Part shown: in pieces, positions 10,028-19,131 of the stretch
Layout: every line of letters begins with the position of its first letter
Position numbering within the stretch: the stretch's first letter is position 1
From: Thermoanaerobaculia bacterium
GTDB taxonomy: Bacteria; Acidobacteriota; Thermoanaerobaculia; Multivoradales; Multivoraceae
Assembly (NCBI GenBank): GCA_022823665.1
Contig: JAJEHN010000017.1
Coordinates: 137,655 to 201,654, forward strand
Direction of reading: 5' to 3'
DNA length: 64,000 bases
The notes under the pieces: generated by a model
What the model saw: the letters and a program-made list of their open reading frames with translations, nothing else
The model's database searches: none
What the model was told of the DNA's origin: nothing
Made by a program: the position numbers and the translations under genes

Positions 10028-11227
10028 TCAGACCAGCAGGCCGGCGATCGTCGCCGTCTGCAGGCAGGCGAGTGTGCCCGCGATCATCGCGCGGAGCCCG
10101 AGGCTGGCGAGTTCGCTCTTGCGCTCCGGGGCGATGCCGCCGATGCCGCCGATCTGGATCGCGATCGACGAGAAGTTCGAGAAGCCGCACAGGGCGTAGG
10201 TGGCGATGACCCGGGACTTCTCCGACAACTGGTTCTCCGCCGAGATGTCCTCGAAACGGGAGTAGGCGACGAACTCGTTGGCCGCGGTCTTCAGGCCGAG
10301 AAGCGTCCCCACCGCGTCCGCCTCCGCCCACGGCACCCCCATGACCCAGGCCAGAGGCCGGAACAGGAAACCGAGGATCATCTCCAGGTTCAGGCCCGGA
10401 AGGCCGATCCAGCCCCCCACCGGCCCGAGGACACCGTTGACCAGCGCCACCAGCGCGATGAAGGCGAGCAGCATGGCGCCGACGTTCAGCGCCAGCTTCA
10501 GGCCGTCGCCGGCGCCCTGGGCGGCTGCATCGATCATGTTGGCCCACGGCGTCTTCACCTTGAAGTCGGTGTCCGCCGAGACCCCGTCCGTCTCGGTTTC
10601 CGGGATCATCAGCTTGGCCATGACCAGGGCCGCCGGCGCCGACATGACGCTGGCGGCGATCAGGTGGCCGGCCGAAATGCCCATGCCCACGTACGCCGCC
10701 AGCACGCCCCCGGCGACCGTCGCGAAGCCGCCGGTCATCACCGCCATCAGCTCCGAGCGGGTCATGTTGCCCACGTAGGAGCGGATCAGGAGCGGGGCCT
10801 CGGTCTGACCGACGAAGATGTTGGCCGAGGCGGACAGCGACTCGGGGCCGGACGTGCCCATCACCTTCGTCATCACGACCGCGAAGACCTTGACCACCCG
10901 CTGGATGACGCCGAGGTGGTAGAGCACCGCGACCACGCTCGAGAAGAAGATGATCGTCGGCAGCACCCGGAAGGCGAAGGGGACGTGCTCGAAGCCCTCG
11001 CCGAAGACGAACCGTGAGCCCTCGTCGGCAAACTCGAGGAAACCCGTCACGACTTCCGTCGCGCCGGCGAAGAAGGCTCGACCGGGGGCCGTCTTCAGAA
11101 TCAGCAGGGCAAGGACGAACTGGATCGCGATGCCCGTAACCACGGTCCGCCAGCGGACCCCGAAGCGGTTCGTGGACAGCAGCCAGGCGATGCCCGGAAT
11201 GACGAGGAGCCCGATCAGACCGGCCAT
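10028..11227 (-). CDS. NupC-family concentrative nucleoside transporter
   Basis: 399-residue integral membrane protein of the CNT family, a Na+ or H+ coupled importer of nucleosides. Family hallmarks include LPTIIFFSSVVAVLYHLGV, the signature GQTEAPLLIRSYVGNMTRSE with the substrate-binding Gln-Thr-Glu, and a second conserved half with GLKTAANEFVAYSRF and CGFSNFSSIAIQIGGIG. It has about nine to ten hydrophobic stretches. It stands alone between the CPBP gene (convergent) and hflC (26 bases upstream), so it could be read through from hflKC. The substrate preference cannot be told. Confidence 0.92.
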   Translation of the reverse strand: MAGLIGLLVIPGIAWLLSTNRFGVRWRTVVTGIAIQFVLALLILKTAPGRAFFAGATEVVTGFLEFADEGSRFVFGEGFEHVPFAFRVLPTIIFFSSVVAVLYHLGVIQRVVKVFAVVMTKVMGTSGPESLSASANIFVGQTEAPLLIRSYVGNMTRSELMAVMTGGFATVAGGVLAAYVGMGISAGHLIAASVMSAPAALVMAKLMIPETETDGVSADTDFKVKTPWANMIDAAAQGAGDGLKLALNVGAMLLAFIALVALVNGVLGPVGGWIGLPGLNLEMILGFLFRPLAWVMGVPWAEADAVGTLLGLKTAANEFVAYSRFEDISAENQLSEKSRVIATYALCGFSNFSSIAIQIGGIGGIAPERKSELASLGLRAMIAGTLACLQTATIAGLLV

Positions 11228-11253
11228 CTATCGACTGACCGCCGGACCGGCAG

Positions 11254-12186
11254 CTAAGGACCGCTGGCTTTCAGGAAGCTGAAGTAGTCGCTGTCGGTCG
11301 ACACGACCAACCAGGTGTTCGGGTCGATCGTCTTCTCGAAGGCCTCCATCGTGCGCAGGAACTCGTAGAAGTTCCTCGACTGGACCGACTGGTTGTAGGC
11401 CGAGGCGTAGATCTCGGTGGCCTCGGCGTCGGCCCGGCCCCGGATCTCCGTCGCCTGGCGGTAGGCCTCCGACTCGATCCGCTTCAGGTCGCGATCCATG
11501 TTGCCGAGAATCTCCGACGCCTGGCCCTGGCCCTGGGAGCGGAACCGGTCCGCGATCCGCTGCCGTTCCGAGATCATCCGGTTGAAGACGTCCGGCTCGA
11601 CCTGCTGGCCGTAGTTGATGCGCCGGAACTGCACGTCCAGCACCTCGATGCCGAGATCGGCGGTCCGCTCCTGGGCCGCGACCAGGATGTCCTGGCGGAT
11701 CTTGTCGCGGCCGGTGACGATCTCCTCGAGGCCTCCCCCGGCATCCGGATAGGACTCGTCCGCCGCCGCCTCGCGGTTCGTACTGCGGATCACCTCGATC
11801 AGATCGTGGTTGGCGATCGCGTTGCGGGTTTCACCGTCCAGGATGTCGTCGAGCCGCGACTGGGCGCCCAGCTCGTCGCGCAGGCGCTGGAAGAACAGCA
11901 GGGGATCCGAAATCCGCCACCGGGCGTAGGTGTCGACGAAGATGAACACCTTGTCGCGCGTCGGCAGTTCCTCGGCGGAGCCCTGCCACTCCAGGAAGCG
12001 GCGGTCGAAGTAGTGGGCCTTCTGGATGAAGGGCAGCTTGAACTTCAGCCCGGGAGTTTCGATCGCGTCGCCGACAGGAGCGCCGAACTGCGTGATGATC
12101 GCCTGGCGATCCTCGGGCACGATGAACAGCGCGTTGCTCGCGACGAGCAGCAGCACCAGGACCAGGAGGATGGTCAGGACCTTCAC
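11254..12186 (-). CDS. hflC: HflC, SPFH-domain regulator of FtsH
   Basis: 310-residue membrane-anchored SPFH/stomatin protein. It has one N-terminal membrane segment (VLTILLVLVLLLVASNALFI), the entry motif VPEDRQAIITQFG, and a long coiled coil of the form SERQRIADRFRSQGQGQASE. With HflK it forms a periplasmic cage around the AAA protease FtsH and tunes turnover of membrane proteins. The GTG start (12184-12186) overlaps the hflK stop (GTGA). The distal ATEIYASAYNQ and NTWLVVSTDSDYFSFLK blocks are conserved in HflC. Confidence 0.95.
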   Translation of the reverse strand: MKVLTILLVLVLLLVASNALFIVPEDRQAIITQFGAPVGDAIETPGLKFKLPFIQKAHYFDRRFLEWQGSAEELPTRDKVFIFVDTYARWRISDPLLFFQRLRDELGAQSRLDDILDGETRNAIANHDLIEVIRSTNREAAADESYPDAGGGLEEIVTGRDKIRQDILVAAQERTADLGIEVLDVQFRRINYGQQVEPDVFNRMISERQRIADRFRSQGQGQASEILGNMDRDLKRIESEAYRQATEIRGRADAEATEIYASAYNQSVQSRNFYEFLRTMEAFEKTIDPNTWLVVSTDSDYFSFLKASGP

Positions 12187-13220
12187 GGCGTTCCCTCCCC
12201 GGCCTGCTGGGCCGCGGCCTGACGCGTCGTCCTCGCGGCGCTGACTCCCTCGAAGCTCATGATCGGCGTCAGACCGTCGACGTCCTCGTCGACGACGATC
12301 TTCCGGCCCACCTTCGGCAGCACTCGCTCCATCGTTTCGATGAACAGCCGCTTGCGCGTCACCTCCGGCGCCTGGCGGAACTCCTCGTAGAGGGCGTTGA
12401 AACGGGTCGCGTCGCCCTGGGCCCGGTTCACCCGGTCGAGCGCGTAGCCCTCGGCCTGCTGGATCGTCTGCCGCGCCTGACCCTCGGCTCGCGGAATGAC
12501 CCGGTTGTACTCGGCCTCGGCTTCGTTGACCAGCCGCTCGAGCTCCTGTTCGGCCTGATTGACGGCGTTGAAGGACGGCTTGACCGGCTCGGGCGGGTTG
12601 TTGCTCTGGAGCACCACCTGGTCGATGGCGATCCCGGTCTCGTACTGGTTGCACAACTCCTGCAGCTCGACCTTCACCGAGCCTTCGATCTCGGCCCGGC
12701 CGACGGTCAGCACTTCGTTCACCGTGCGGTCCCCGACCACCTTGCGCATCACCGCCTCGCTCATGTCGCGGAAGGTCTCGTCCAGGTTGCGAACCCGGAA
12801 GAGATACTGGTACGGGTCGACGACCCGATACTGCACCACCCACTCGACGACCGCGGCGTTCAGGTCGCCGGTCAGCATGTTCGCCTCGTCCGGGTTGGCC
12901 ACGAAGGCGCTTCGCACCCCCACGCTCTCGCTGCTGAAGCCGAACTCCTGCTTCAACTGGCGCCTCACGGGCACCTTGGTCAAGTCGTCGACGAGCGGGA
13001 TCTTGAAGCGCAGGCCCGGCTCGGTCGTGCCGGCGTACTTCCCGAGACGGAGGATGACCCCCACCTCCTCGGGCTGCACCGTGTACACGCTGGACAGGGC
13101 CAGAAGACCGGCCACCACCACGACGGCGATGATCTTCAGACCGCCCAGGCGCTCGCGCAGGGCCTTGGTCACATTGCCGAGATCGAGGGGGCTGTCGGCG
13201 CCGGGAAAGTTGTCAGACAT
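12183..13220 (-). CDS. hflK: HflK, SPFH-domain regulator of FtsH
   Basis: 345-residue partner of HflC: short cytoplasmic N-terminus, a membrane segment at about 28-47 (IIAVVVVAGLLALSSVYTV), the SPFH domain starting QPEEVGVILRLGKY, then coiled coil EAEAEYNRVIPRAEGQA. It lacks the long Gly-rich N-terminal region of enterobacterial HflK. I use ATG 13218-13220; an in-frame TTG lies two codons upstream. The 63 bases before it also serve the divergent helicase gene. Confidence 0.95.
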   Translation of the reverse strand: MSDNFPGADSPLDLGNVTKALRERLGGLKIIAVVVVAGLLALSSVYTVQPEEVGVILRLGKYAGTTEPGLRFKIPLVDDLTKVPVRRQLKQEFGFSSESVGVRSAFVANPDEANMLTGDLNAAVVEWVVQYRVVDPYQYLFRVRNLDETFRDMSEAVMRKVVGDRTVNEVLTVGRAEIEGSVKVELQELCNQYETGIAIDQVVLQSNNPPEPVKPSFNAVNQAEQELERLVNEAEAEYNRVIPRAEGQARQTIQQAEGYALDRVNRAQGDATRFNALYEEFRQAPEVTRKRLFIETMERVLPKVGRKIVVDEDVDGLTPIMSFEGVSAARTTRQAAAQQAGEGTP

Positions 13221-13269
13221 AGCCAACGAGGCTATGCCATCGGCCCCCGGAAAACAACCGCCGGAGCGG

Positions 13270-13286
13270 TAGTCTCACCGCCTATG
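13270..13286 (+). promoter_or_regulatory. -10-like hexamer at a probable leaderless start (helicase gene)
   Basis: TAGTCT at 13270-13275, eight bases before the ATG at 13284. There is no ribosome-binding site between them. Confidence 0.4.
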
Positions 13287-15818
13287 CCGCCGCGTTTCGA
13301 CGACGACGGGAGGACGCTCCGGCTGTCCGTGGCGGACCTGCTCGAACACAGCGCCGCGAGGCACCTGGGGTTCGCCAACCGGGGCGGCTTCGAGCGCCTC
13401 TGGGTGGGCCAGGCGATCCACAGCCGTTACCAGGAGCAGGCGATGGAGCGCGAGCCGAGCTACCGCCGCGAGGTCGAGCTCTCGTTCGACTTCGAGCACC
13501 GGGGCTGGAAGGTGACCCTGAACGGCCGGGCCGACGGCCTCTACCGGGACGCGGACGGACGTCTGGCGATCGAGGAGATCAAGTCCGTGCGGCCCAACAC
13601 GGAGCCCTCGCCGGCGTTGCTCGCCACCTACCGCCGGCAGGCCGCGATCTACGCCTGGATCGTCCACCGCTCGGGCGTCGCCGCCGCGCTGCCGGTGCGC
13701 GCCGAGCTCGTGCTGATCGAGATCGGCACCGCCGGGATCGACCGGCTCGACGTGGAACTCGACTTCGAGGAGCTCGACTCCGACATCCGGCTGCGACTCA
13801 ACCGCCTCGTCCGCGAGTACGAGTCGGAGAGAGCCGAGCGCCAGCGCCGCGAGCTGGCCGCTGAACGCCTGGAGTTCCCCTTCCACCAGCCCCGGCCGGG
13901 CCAGCAGGAGATCATCGACCGCTCGGGCCTCGCCGTCGAGCAGCGCGAGCACCTGCTGGTCCAGGCGCCGACCGGGCTCGGCAAGACCGCCGCCGTCCTC
14001 TTCCCGGTGCTCCGCGAGGCGCTGGCTAACGACCTGCGGGTGTTCGTGCTCACGGCGAAGAACACGCAGCAGGCGATGGCCAACCGGGTGATCGACCTGC
14101 TGAACCGGGAGCGGGCCTTCCACGCCCTGCACCTCCGCGCCAAGGCGCGGATGTGCGCGAACGACGAGATCATCTGCCACGAGGACTACTGCCAGTACGC
14201 CCGCGACTACTACGTCAAGCTGCAGCGGAGCCAGGTCATCCCCCGGCTGCTCGACGGCCATGGCCTGCTGGAACCGGACACGATCTTCGACGTCTCGAAG
14301 GGGGTTCGGGCCTGCCCGTTCGAGATCAGCCTCGAACTCGGCCGGCGCGTGCAGGTCGTGGTCGGCGACTACAACTACGCCCTCGACCCCTTCGTCAAGC
14401 TGACCGAGTTCCAGGGCGACGCCGACCTGTCCGGCACCGTCCTCGTCGTCGACGAGATCCACAACCTGATCGACCGCGGCCGCGGCTACTACAGCCCGGA
14501 ACTCTCCGCGGCGAGCTGCCGGGCGGCTCGCGCGGGTCTGCGACGGGCCGGCCGCGGCACGGAGGGAGGACCGACGGAGCGCCTGCGGGAGCTCTGCGCC
14601 GCCCTGGAAGAACTGATCCAGCGCGAGGTCGACCTGGCAGTAGACGCGCCCGACCGCAACGCCGTGGCCGAGGGCGCCGCCCCCGAAGAACAGCTCTGGC
14701 GCCTGCGGGCCGCCTTCGACCGAGGCTTCGTGGACTACCTGGAGTTTCGCCGCGACACCCGCTCCTTCGCCGCGAACGACGCCTTCGTCGAGCTCTACTT
14801 CGAGCTGCTGCGGTTCCTGAACACACTCCAGCTCGCCTCGCAGCCGAAGCACGCCGAGTCCTTCAGCTTCCTGTTCCGGCGGATCGACCGGGCGCCCAGC
14901 CTGGCCATCCTGTGCAAGGACGCGAGCTCCTTCCTGGGAGCCACGATCAACCGCTGCCGCTCGACGATCGGCCTGTCCGCGACCCTGCAGCCGTTCGAGT
15001 TCTACCGCGACCTGCTCGGCCTCGACCCGGACCGCACTTCGACCCTCGAGGTGCCGAGCGCGTTCCCGGCCGGGAACCGGCGGGTCGTCGTCGACACGTC
15101 CGTCACGACGACATACCGGACCCGCGACGACAACTACGGCCCGATCGCCGAGCGGCTGGCCGAGTTCGCCCGGTCCGTGCCGGGGAACTCGATGGCGATC
15201 TTCCCCAGCTACCGGTTTCTCGCCGAGGTCCAGGAGCGGCTGCCCGACTGCGGCCGCAACGTGGTCGTCCAGCAGCAGACGACCAGCGAAGCGCGGCGCC
15301 AGGAAGTGCTCGACACGCTGACCAGTCCGCTCGCCGGCGACACCCTGCTCCTCGCCGTCGCGGGCGGAGTGTTCTCCGAAGGCGTCGACTACCCGGGCGA
15401 CGCGCTGCTCGCCGTGGCCGTGGTCGGCCCCTGCCTGCCCGCGGTGACGATGGAGCAGAAGCTGCTTCAGACCTACTACGACGAGCGCTTCGAGCGCGGC
15501 TTCGAGTACGCCTTCGTCGTCCCCGGGATGACCCGCGTGGTCCAGGCCGCCGGCCGGCTGATCCGCTCCGCCGAAGACCGCGGCGTCATCGCCCTCTTCG
15601 ACCGCCGGTTCCTGCAGCGCCCGTACCGGCGCCACCTCCCCTCCGAGTGGTGGCCCGACCCGGTCGACGATGAGGAAGTCGATCTCGCCGGCCATCCGGC
15701 CACCACCGCCGCCGCCTTCTTCAGCTGGGTGCGCGGGTCTTCTGACCCGCTGCCGCCGAAGGCGGCCGAGAATCCGCACCGGCCGAAGGCCGGTTCCACT
15801 TCCGACGACGCGTCGTAG
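13284..15818 (+). CDS. PD-(D/E)XK nuclease fused to an XPD/DinG-type Fe-S helicase
   Basis: 844 residues. Residues 1-190 form a RecB/Cas4-like nuclease: H46 in GQAIHSRY, D84 in NGRADG and E98-x-K100 in IEEIKS. The helicase part has Walker A APTGLGKT (228-235), four Cys (291, 298, 303, 344) placed as in the XPD/DinG iron-sulfur domain, Walker B VVDEIH (389-393), and motif VI QAAGRLIRS. The nuclease part lacks the Cas4 Cys cluster. The architecture suggests coupled unwinding and cutting in DNA repair or defence. The last about 29 codons are encoded by a hairpin repeat running into the gene, so the native end was probably near AAAFFSW. The helicase assignment is firm; the pathway is unknown. Confidence 0.88.
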   Translation: MPPRFDDDGRTLRLSVADLLEHSAARHLGFANRGGFERLWVGQAIHSRYQEQAMEREPSYRREVELSFDFEHRGWKVTLNGRADGLYRDADGRLAIEEIKSVRPNTEPSPALLATYRRQAAIYAWIVHRSGVAAALPVRAELVLIEIGTAGIDRLDVELDFEELDSDIRLRLNRLVREYESERAERQRRELAAERLEFPFHQPRPGQQEIIDRSGLAVEQREHLLVQAPTGLGKTAAVLFPVLREALANDLRVFVLTAKNTQQAMANRVIDLLNRERAFHALHLRAKARMCANDEIICHEDYCQYARDYYVKLQRSQVIPRLLDGHGLLEPDTIFDVSKGVRACPFEISLELGRRVQVVVGDYNYALDPFVKLTEFQGDADLSGTVLVVDEIHNLIDRGRGYYSPELSAASCRAARAGLRRAGRGTEGGPTERLRELCAALEELIQREVDLAVDAPDRNAVAEGAAPEEQLWRLRAAFDRGFVDYLEFRRDTRSFAANDAFVELYFELLRFLNTLQLASQPKHAESFSFLFRRIDRAPSLAILCKDASSFLGATINRCRSTIGLSATLQPFEFYRDLLGLDPDRTSTLEVPSAFPAGNRRVVVDTSVTTTYRTRDDNYGPIAERLAEFARSVPGNSMAIFPSYRFLAEVQERLPDCGRNVVVQQQTTSEARRQEVLDTLTSPLAGDTLLLAVAGGVFSEGVDYPGDALLAVAVVGPCLPAVTMEQKLLQTYYDERFERGFEYAFVVPGMTRVVQAAGRLIRSAEDRGVIALFDRRFLQRPYRRHLPSEWWPDPVDDEEVDLAGHPATTAAAFFSWVRGSSDPLPPKAAENPHRPKAGSTSDDAS
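15728..15766 (-). repeat. Double-hairpin intergenic repeat, copy 2 (inside a coding end)
   Basis: Same 39-base element as at 4286 but inverted relative to the plus strand, with the GACCCGC/GCGGGTC and GCCGCC/GGCGGC stems intact. Unlike the other copies it is read through in frame, adding SSDPLPPKAA and a Pro-rich tail to the helicase. A further CCGGCCGAAGGCCGG palindrome follows at about 15780. Confidence 0.85.
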
Positions 15819-15826
15819 AACCGGTC

Positions 15827-16870
15827 GTGACCCCGCTCCTCCACCGGATCGAACGCTTCATCCTCGGGGCCGAAGGCGACTTCGACGAACTCGCCGCCGC
15901 CGCCGCCCGCTTCGGCTACGAGCGGGTCGAGCCGTACCGCCGGCTCTGCGATCGCCGCGGCGTCAGTCCCGCCACGCTCGACGACTGGCGCGCCGCCCCG
16001 GCCGTGCCCACCTCCGCCTTCAAGTCGCTGCGGCTCGCCGCCGCCGAACCGCTGGAGACCTTCCGAAGCAGCGGCACCACCCGCGGCGCGGAACGCCGGA
16101 GCGTCCACTACCACCCCTACCCCGATCTCTACCGGACAGTGATCGACGCCACCTTCGCCGCCGCCTGCCTGCCGGCCGGCTCCGGACGTGTACCGATCCT
16201 CTCCCTCATCCCCGACCGCGCGATCGCTTCCGACTCCTCCCTCTCGTTCATGGCGGCTCACGTCTTCGAGCGCCACGCCGCGGTCGGCAGCGCCTGGGCG
16301 GTCCGGGAAGGCGGCATCGACCTGGACCTCGCCTGCCGCTGGCTGCGCGCGCAGGTCGAAGATGAAGCCGTCCTCGTTCTCGCGACCGCCCTGGCCCTCG
16401 TCCTGCTGCTCGACCGGCTCGAAGACGAAGCGGGAGGAGCGATCCGGCTGCCGCCGGGCAGCCGCGTCTTCGAGACCGGCGGCTTCAAGGGCCGCGCCCT
16501 GGAGACCACGCCCGAAGCGGTCCGGCGACGCGCCCGCGCCCTGCTCGGCCTCGCGCCAGACGCCGTCGTACGCGAGTACGGCATGACGGAACTGACCAGC
16601 CAGGCCTACTCCCGGCCCGGCGGCGAGCGGCTGCGCACGCCGCCCTGGATGCCGTTCCGCGTGCTGGACCCCGACACGCTCGAAGAGGCCGAGGACGGCC
16701 AGACAGGCCTGCTGGCGTTCTTCGATCTCGCCAACCTCGGCTCCGTCTGCCACGTCCTGACCGAGGACCTCGGCGTCCGGGAAGGTGACGCCTTCCGACT
16801 GCTCGGCCGAGCCAGCGGCGCGGAACTCCGCGGTTGCTCGTTGACCGCTGAGGAACTTGGCACCGCGTGA
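15827..16870 (+). CDS. LuxE-like acyl-protein synthetase
   Basis: 347-residue ANL-type enzyme. RSSGTTRG (about 80-87) is the AMP-binding loop, ETGGFKGR and EYGMTEL are the later adenylate-forming motifs, and a Cys eleven residues from the C-terminus (RGCSLTAEEL) lies where LuxE carries its acyl-acceptor Cys. LuxE activates a fatty acid as acyl-AMP and holds it as a thioester for reduction by LuxC. The GTG start (15827) lies 8 bases after the helicase stop, and a LuxC-like gene follows. No luciferase genes are nearby, so the acyl substrate is unknown. Confidence 0.85.
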   Translation: MTPLLHRIERFILGAEGDFDELAAAAARFGYERVEPYRRLCDRRGVSPATLDDWRAAPAVPTSAFKSLRLAAAEPLETFRSSGTTRGAERRSVHYHPYPDLYRTVIDATFAAACLPAGSGRVPILSLIPDRAIASDSSLSFMAAHVFERHAAVGSAWAVREGGIDLDLACRWLRAQVEDEAVLVLATALALVLLLDRLEDEAGGAIRLPPGSRVFETGGFKGRALETTPEAVRRRARALLGLAPDAVVREYGMTELTSQAYSRPGGERLRTPPWMPFRVLDPDTLEEAEDGQTGLLAFFDLANLGSVCHVLTEDLGVREGDAFRLLGRASGAELRGCSLTAEELGTA

Positions 16871-16900
16871 CCGTTCTCTCGCTCCAGGTCGCTGCCCACT

Positions 16901-16944
16901 GGGTGCGCCGGCGCCCCCGCCGGCATCCGGCGCGCAGCGCCGGC
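16901..16944 (+). repeat. Palindromic hairpin element between the LuxE-like and LuxC-like genes
   Basis: Two adjacent GC-rich inverted repeats (GCCGGCG...CGCCGGC type) preceded by GGTGCGCCGGC, the same lead-in seen in the repeats that flank metH. It fills most of the 79-base spacer and may be a transcript-stabilising structure. Confidence 0.55.
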
Positions 16945-16949
16945 TCCGC

Positions 16950-18176
16950 ATGACCTCACCCGTAGCCACCGCTCGAAGCCTGGCCGCTCCGGCTCTGCGC
17001 GCCACCTCCAGCCAGGACCTCCTCGCCGCCTGGAACGACACCCTCGCCGCCTTCCTCGATCCAACGAGCCCCGAGCGCCGCAACCTCGATCCCGACCTGC
17101 TGCAGTCCACGGGCCTCTCGCCGGCGGGCCTCGACCACGGCCTTCGCACCATCGGCAACGGCATGCTCGGCGAGCCCGCCGCAACCGAACTCGCCCGCCC
17201 GCACCGCCAGAACGAAGACGGCTTCAGCCTCGTCGTCCTGCCCGCCGAGCCTCCCGGACTGATCCTCCAGTCCCTCCTGCCCGCGCTCGCCGCACGCGCT
17301 CCCGTCCTGTTCAAGTCCTCCCGTGCCGAGCCCCACTTCGCACCGGCATTCCTCGCTGCCCTCGGCCAGCGATTGCCCGCTCTGGGCCACGCCTACGCCG
17401 TCGCCACCTGGACCGGCGGCGACCCGGAAGTCGAGGCGCCGCTCCACGCTACGGCCCGCCTCGTCGTGGCCTACGGCGGCGAGGAGACGGTCGGCGCCCT
17501 GCAAGCCGCCGCCCCCGGCCCGATCGTCACCTTCGGCCCGAAGCTCAGCGTCGGCTGGGTCGGCCCGGGCGCCGACCCGGAGCGAGCCGCCCGCGGCATG
17601 GCGGTCGACATCGCGACCTTCGACCAGCGCGGTTGCCTCTCCATCCACGCCGTCTTCACCGATCCAGCGATCGCCGGCGTCTTCGCCACCGCCCTGGCCA
17701 GCGCCCTCAACGAACTCGCCACCGAACTGCCCCCCGGCCACGGCAATGCCGCCGGCCGCGCCGGCGTCCGCCTGGCCCGCGAGGACGCCGACCTCCGCGG
17801 CCTGACCTGGTACGGCCACGCCCTCGACGACGGCACCGTCATCCTGGAGAACGACGTGCGGATCAGTCCCTCACCAGGCCTCCGCACCGTTCGCATTCAT
17901 CCTGCCGAGGGCGTTCCGCCGCTCGACGACTGGTACGGCCGGCTTCAGGGCCTCGCCGTCGCAGGCGAACTGCCTCCAGCGGTCCATGAGGCCTTCCTCG
18001 AAGCCGGAGTCTCGCGCTTCGCCCCGGCCGGCCAACTCCAGACCACCGACGCAGCCTGGCGAAACGACGGCATCGATCTGGCCGCCGAGTTCGCCTACGG
18101 TTCCGGTGGCAGCCCCGACACCGTCTCGGCCACCACGCCGTCCTTGACCCGGAACGACCGCGGCAGCGTCCGGTAG
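16950..18176 (+). CDS. LuxC-like acyl-CoA/acyl-protein reductase
   Basis: 408-residue aldehyde-dehydrogenase-fold protein matching LuxC: substrate core LVVLPAEPPGLILQSLLPAL, cofactor region VVAYGGEETV, and the catalytic Cys229 in FDQRGCLSIHAVF. LuxC reduces LuxE-bound acyl groups to aldehydes with NADPH. The start is ATG 16950, after a palindromic spacer; an earlier start would overlap the LuxE-like gene. It is shorter than bioluminescent LuxC (about 480 residues). The 3' end overlaps the convergent MauE-like gene by about 80 bases. With LuxE it forms a fatty-acid or carboxylate reductase module whose product is unknown. Confidence 0.85.
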   Translation: MTSPVATARSLAAPALRATSSQDLLAAWNDTLAAFLDPTSPERRNLDPDLLQSTGLSPAGLDHGLRTIGNGMLGEPAATELARPHRQNEDGFSLVVLPAEPPGLILQSLLPALAARAPVLFKSSRAEPHFAPAFLAALGQRLPALGHAYAVATWTGGDPEVEAPLHATARLVVAYGGEETVGALQAAAPGPIVTFGPKLSVGWVGPGADPERAARGMAVDIATFDQRGCLSIHAVFTDPAIAGVFATALASALNELATELPPGHGNAAGRAGVRLAREDADLRGLTWYGHALDDGTVILENDVRISPSPGLRTVRIHPAEGVPPLDDWYGRLQGLAVAGELPPAVHEAFLEAGVSRFAPAGQLQTTDAAWRNDGIDLAAEFAYGSGGSPDTVSATTPSLTRNDRGSVR

Positions 18177-19060
18177 AGCGGCGCCAGGAAGGTCGGCGGG
18201 GCTTCGCGGATCTCGAAGGCGGGGCCGTACGACCAGAAGAACGCCCGGTTCTCGTCCGGCGTCGCGGAGCTGAGGACCCACATCCGGCCGCCGGCGAAGA
18301 CGTGCTGGTTCAGGCCGTCGACGGCCTTGCCGAGGTCCTCGTCGAGGTCGGCGATGACCAGCCAGTGCTCGCCTTCCTCCAGTTCCGGCACGACCGTGCT
18401 CAGGCAGAGCCGGCTGTCGCCGTCGCCGCTGCAGATCTCGTCGATCACAAGGTCCGGCTTCAGCCGGGTCGCGAGGTTGTCGAGCGGGAGGTCCGGCGCG
18501 GCCCGGGCGAAGGCGAGCAGCCCCACGGTCAGGGTGCCGACGACGGCGAGCCGGATCCAGGGCGCGCCCTCGGCCGCGCGCCGGCCGAGGAACGCCAGCG
18601 CCAGCGCCGGCACCATGAGCGCCAGGTCCTGCCAGAACGCCTCCGCCGGCGTGCGCTCGACCAGGTTGCCGAAGCAGCCGCAGCCGGCTTCGTCCTCGGT
18701 CGCGATGCCCCGCAGGTCGCGGTAGTAGGCGCGGCCGGTGAGAAACAGGAAGAAGGCGACGAGGAGCGCCGACGGCCCGAGCACCCACACCCGGCGAAGC
18801 CCCAGGATCAGCGCGCTGCCGAGACCCATCTCGAGCGCCAGCGCGATCGCCGTGACCACGACGGCCGGCAGCAGGAAGTCGAGGCCCTCGATCTCGACCA
18901 GCTTGACGAACGCCTGCGGGTCGAGCGCCTTGACGACGCCCCCGAACACCAGCACGGCGCCCAGAAAGGCGCCTCCGGCCCAGCCGACGACGGGGAGCAC
19001 GGAGTCCAGCGCCCCACCAGGCGCAGCCGCCCGGGTCCTCCGGCGCACCTCACTCGGCAT
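18095..19060 (-). CDS. MauE/DoxX-like membrane protein with C-terminal periplasmic domain
   Basis: 321 residues. The N-terminal half is a four-helix MauE-like domain (FLGAVLVFGGVVKALDP, then ALALEMGLGSALILGL) with the GCGCFG Cys motif typical of this family, which is linked to disulfide or redox handling of periplasmic proteins. A fifth hydrophobic stretch (about 180-200) precedes a C-terminal domain with two Cys (EICSGDGDSRLC) that may be thioredoxin-like but lacks CxxC. No methylamine dehydrogenase genes are nearby. The function beyond a membrane redox role is unknown. Confidence 0.7.
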   Translation of the reverse strand: MPSEVRRRTRAAAPGGALDSVLPVVGWAGGAFLGAVLVFGGVVKALDPQAFVKLVEIEGLDFLLPAVVVTAIALALEMGLGSALILGLRRVWVLGPSALLVAFFLFLTGRAYYRDLRGIATEDEAGCGCFGNLVERTPAEAFWQDLALMVPALALAFLGRRAAEGAPWIRLAVVGTLTVGLLAFARAAPDLPLDNLATRLKPDLVIDEICSGDGDSRLCLSTVVPELEEGEHWLVIADLDEDLGKAVDGLNQHVFAGGRMWVLSSATPDENRAFFWSYGPAFEIREAPPTFLAPLYRTLPRSFRVKDGVVAETVSGLPPEP

Positions 19061-19131
19061 GGTCGTCGCTCGTCCGTCTGATGTCCATGCGTTGCTATCC
19101 TGACCGGGGCTCGGCGAGCGCAGATTACCCC

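Noticed and set aside
13275..15779. 834-codon open frame opposite the helicase
   Set aside because: Low-complexity Val/Glu/Arg composition without motifs; the sense strand has all helicase motifs.
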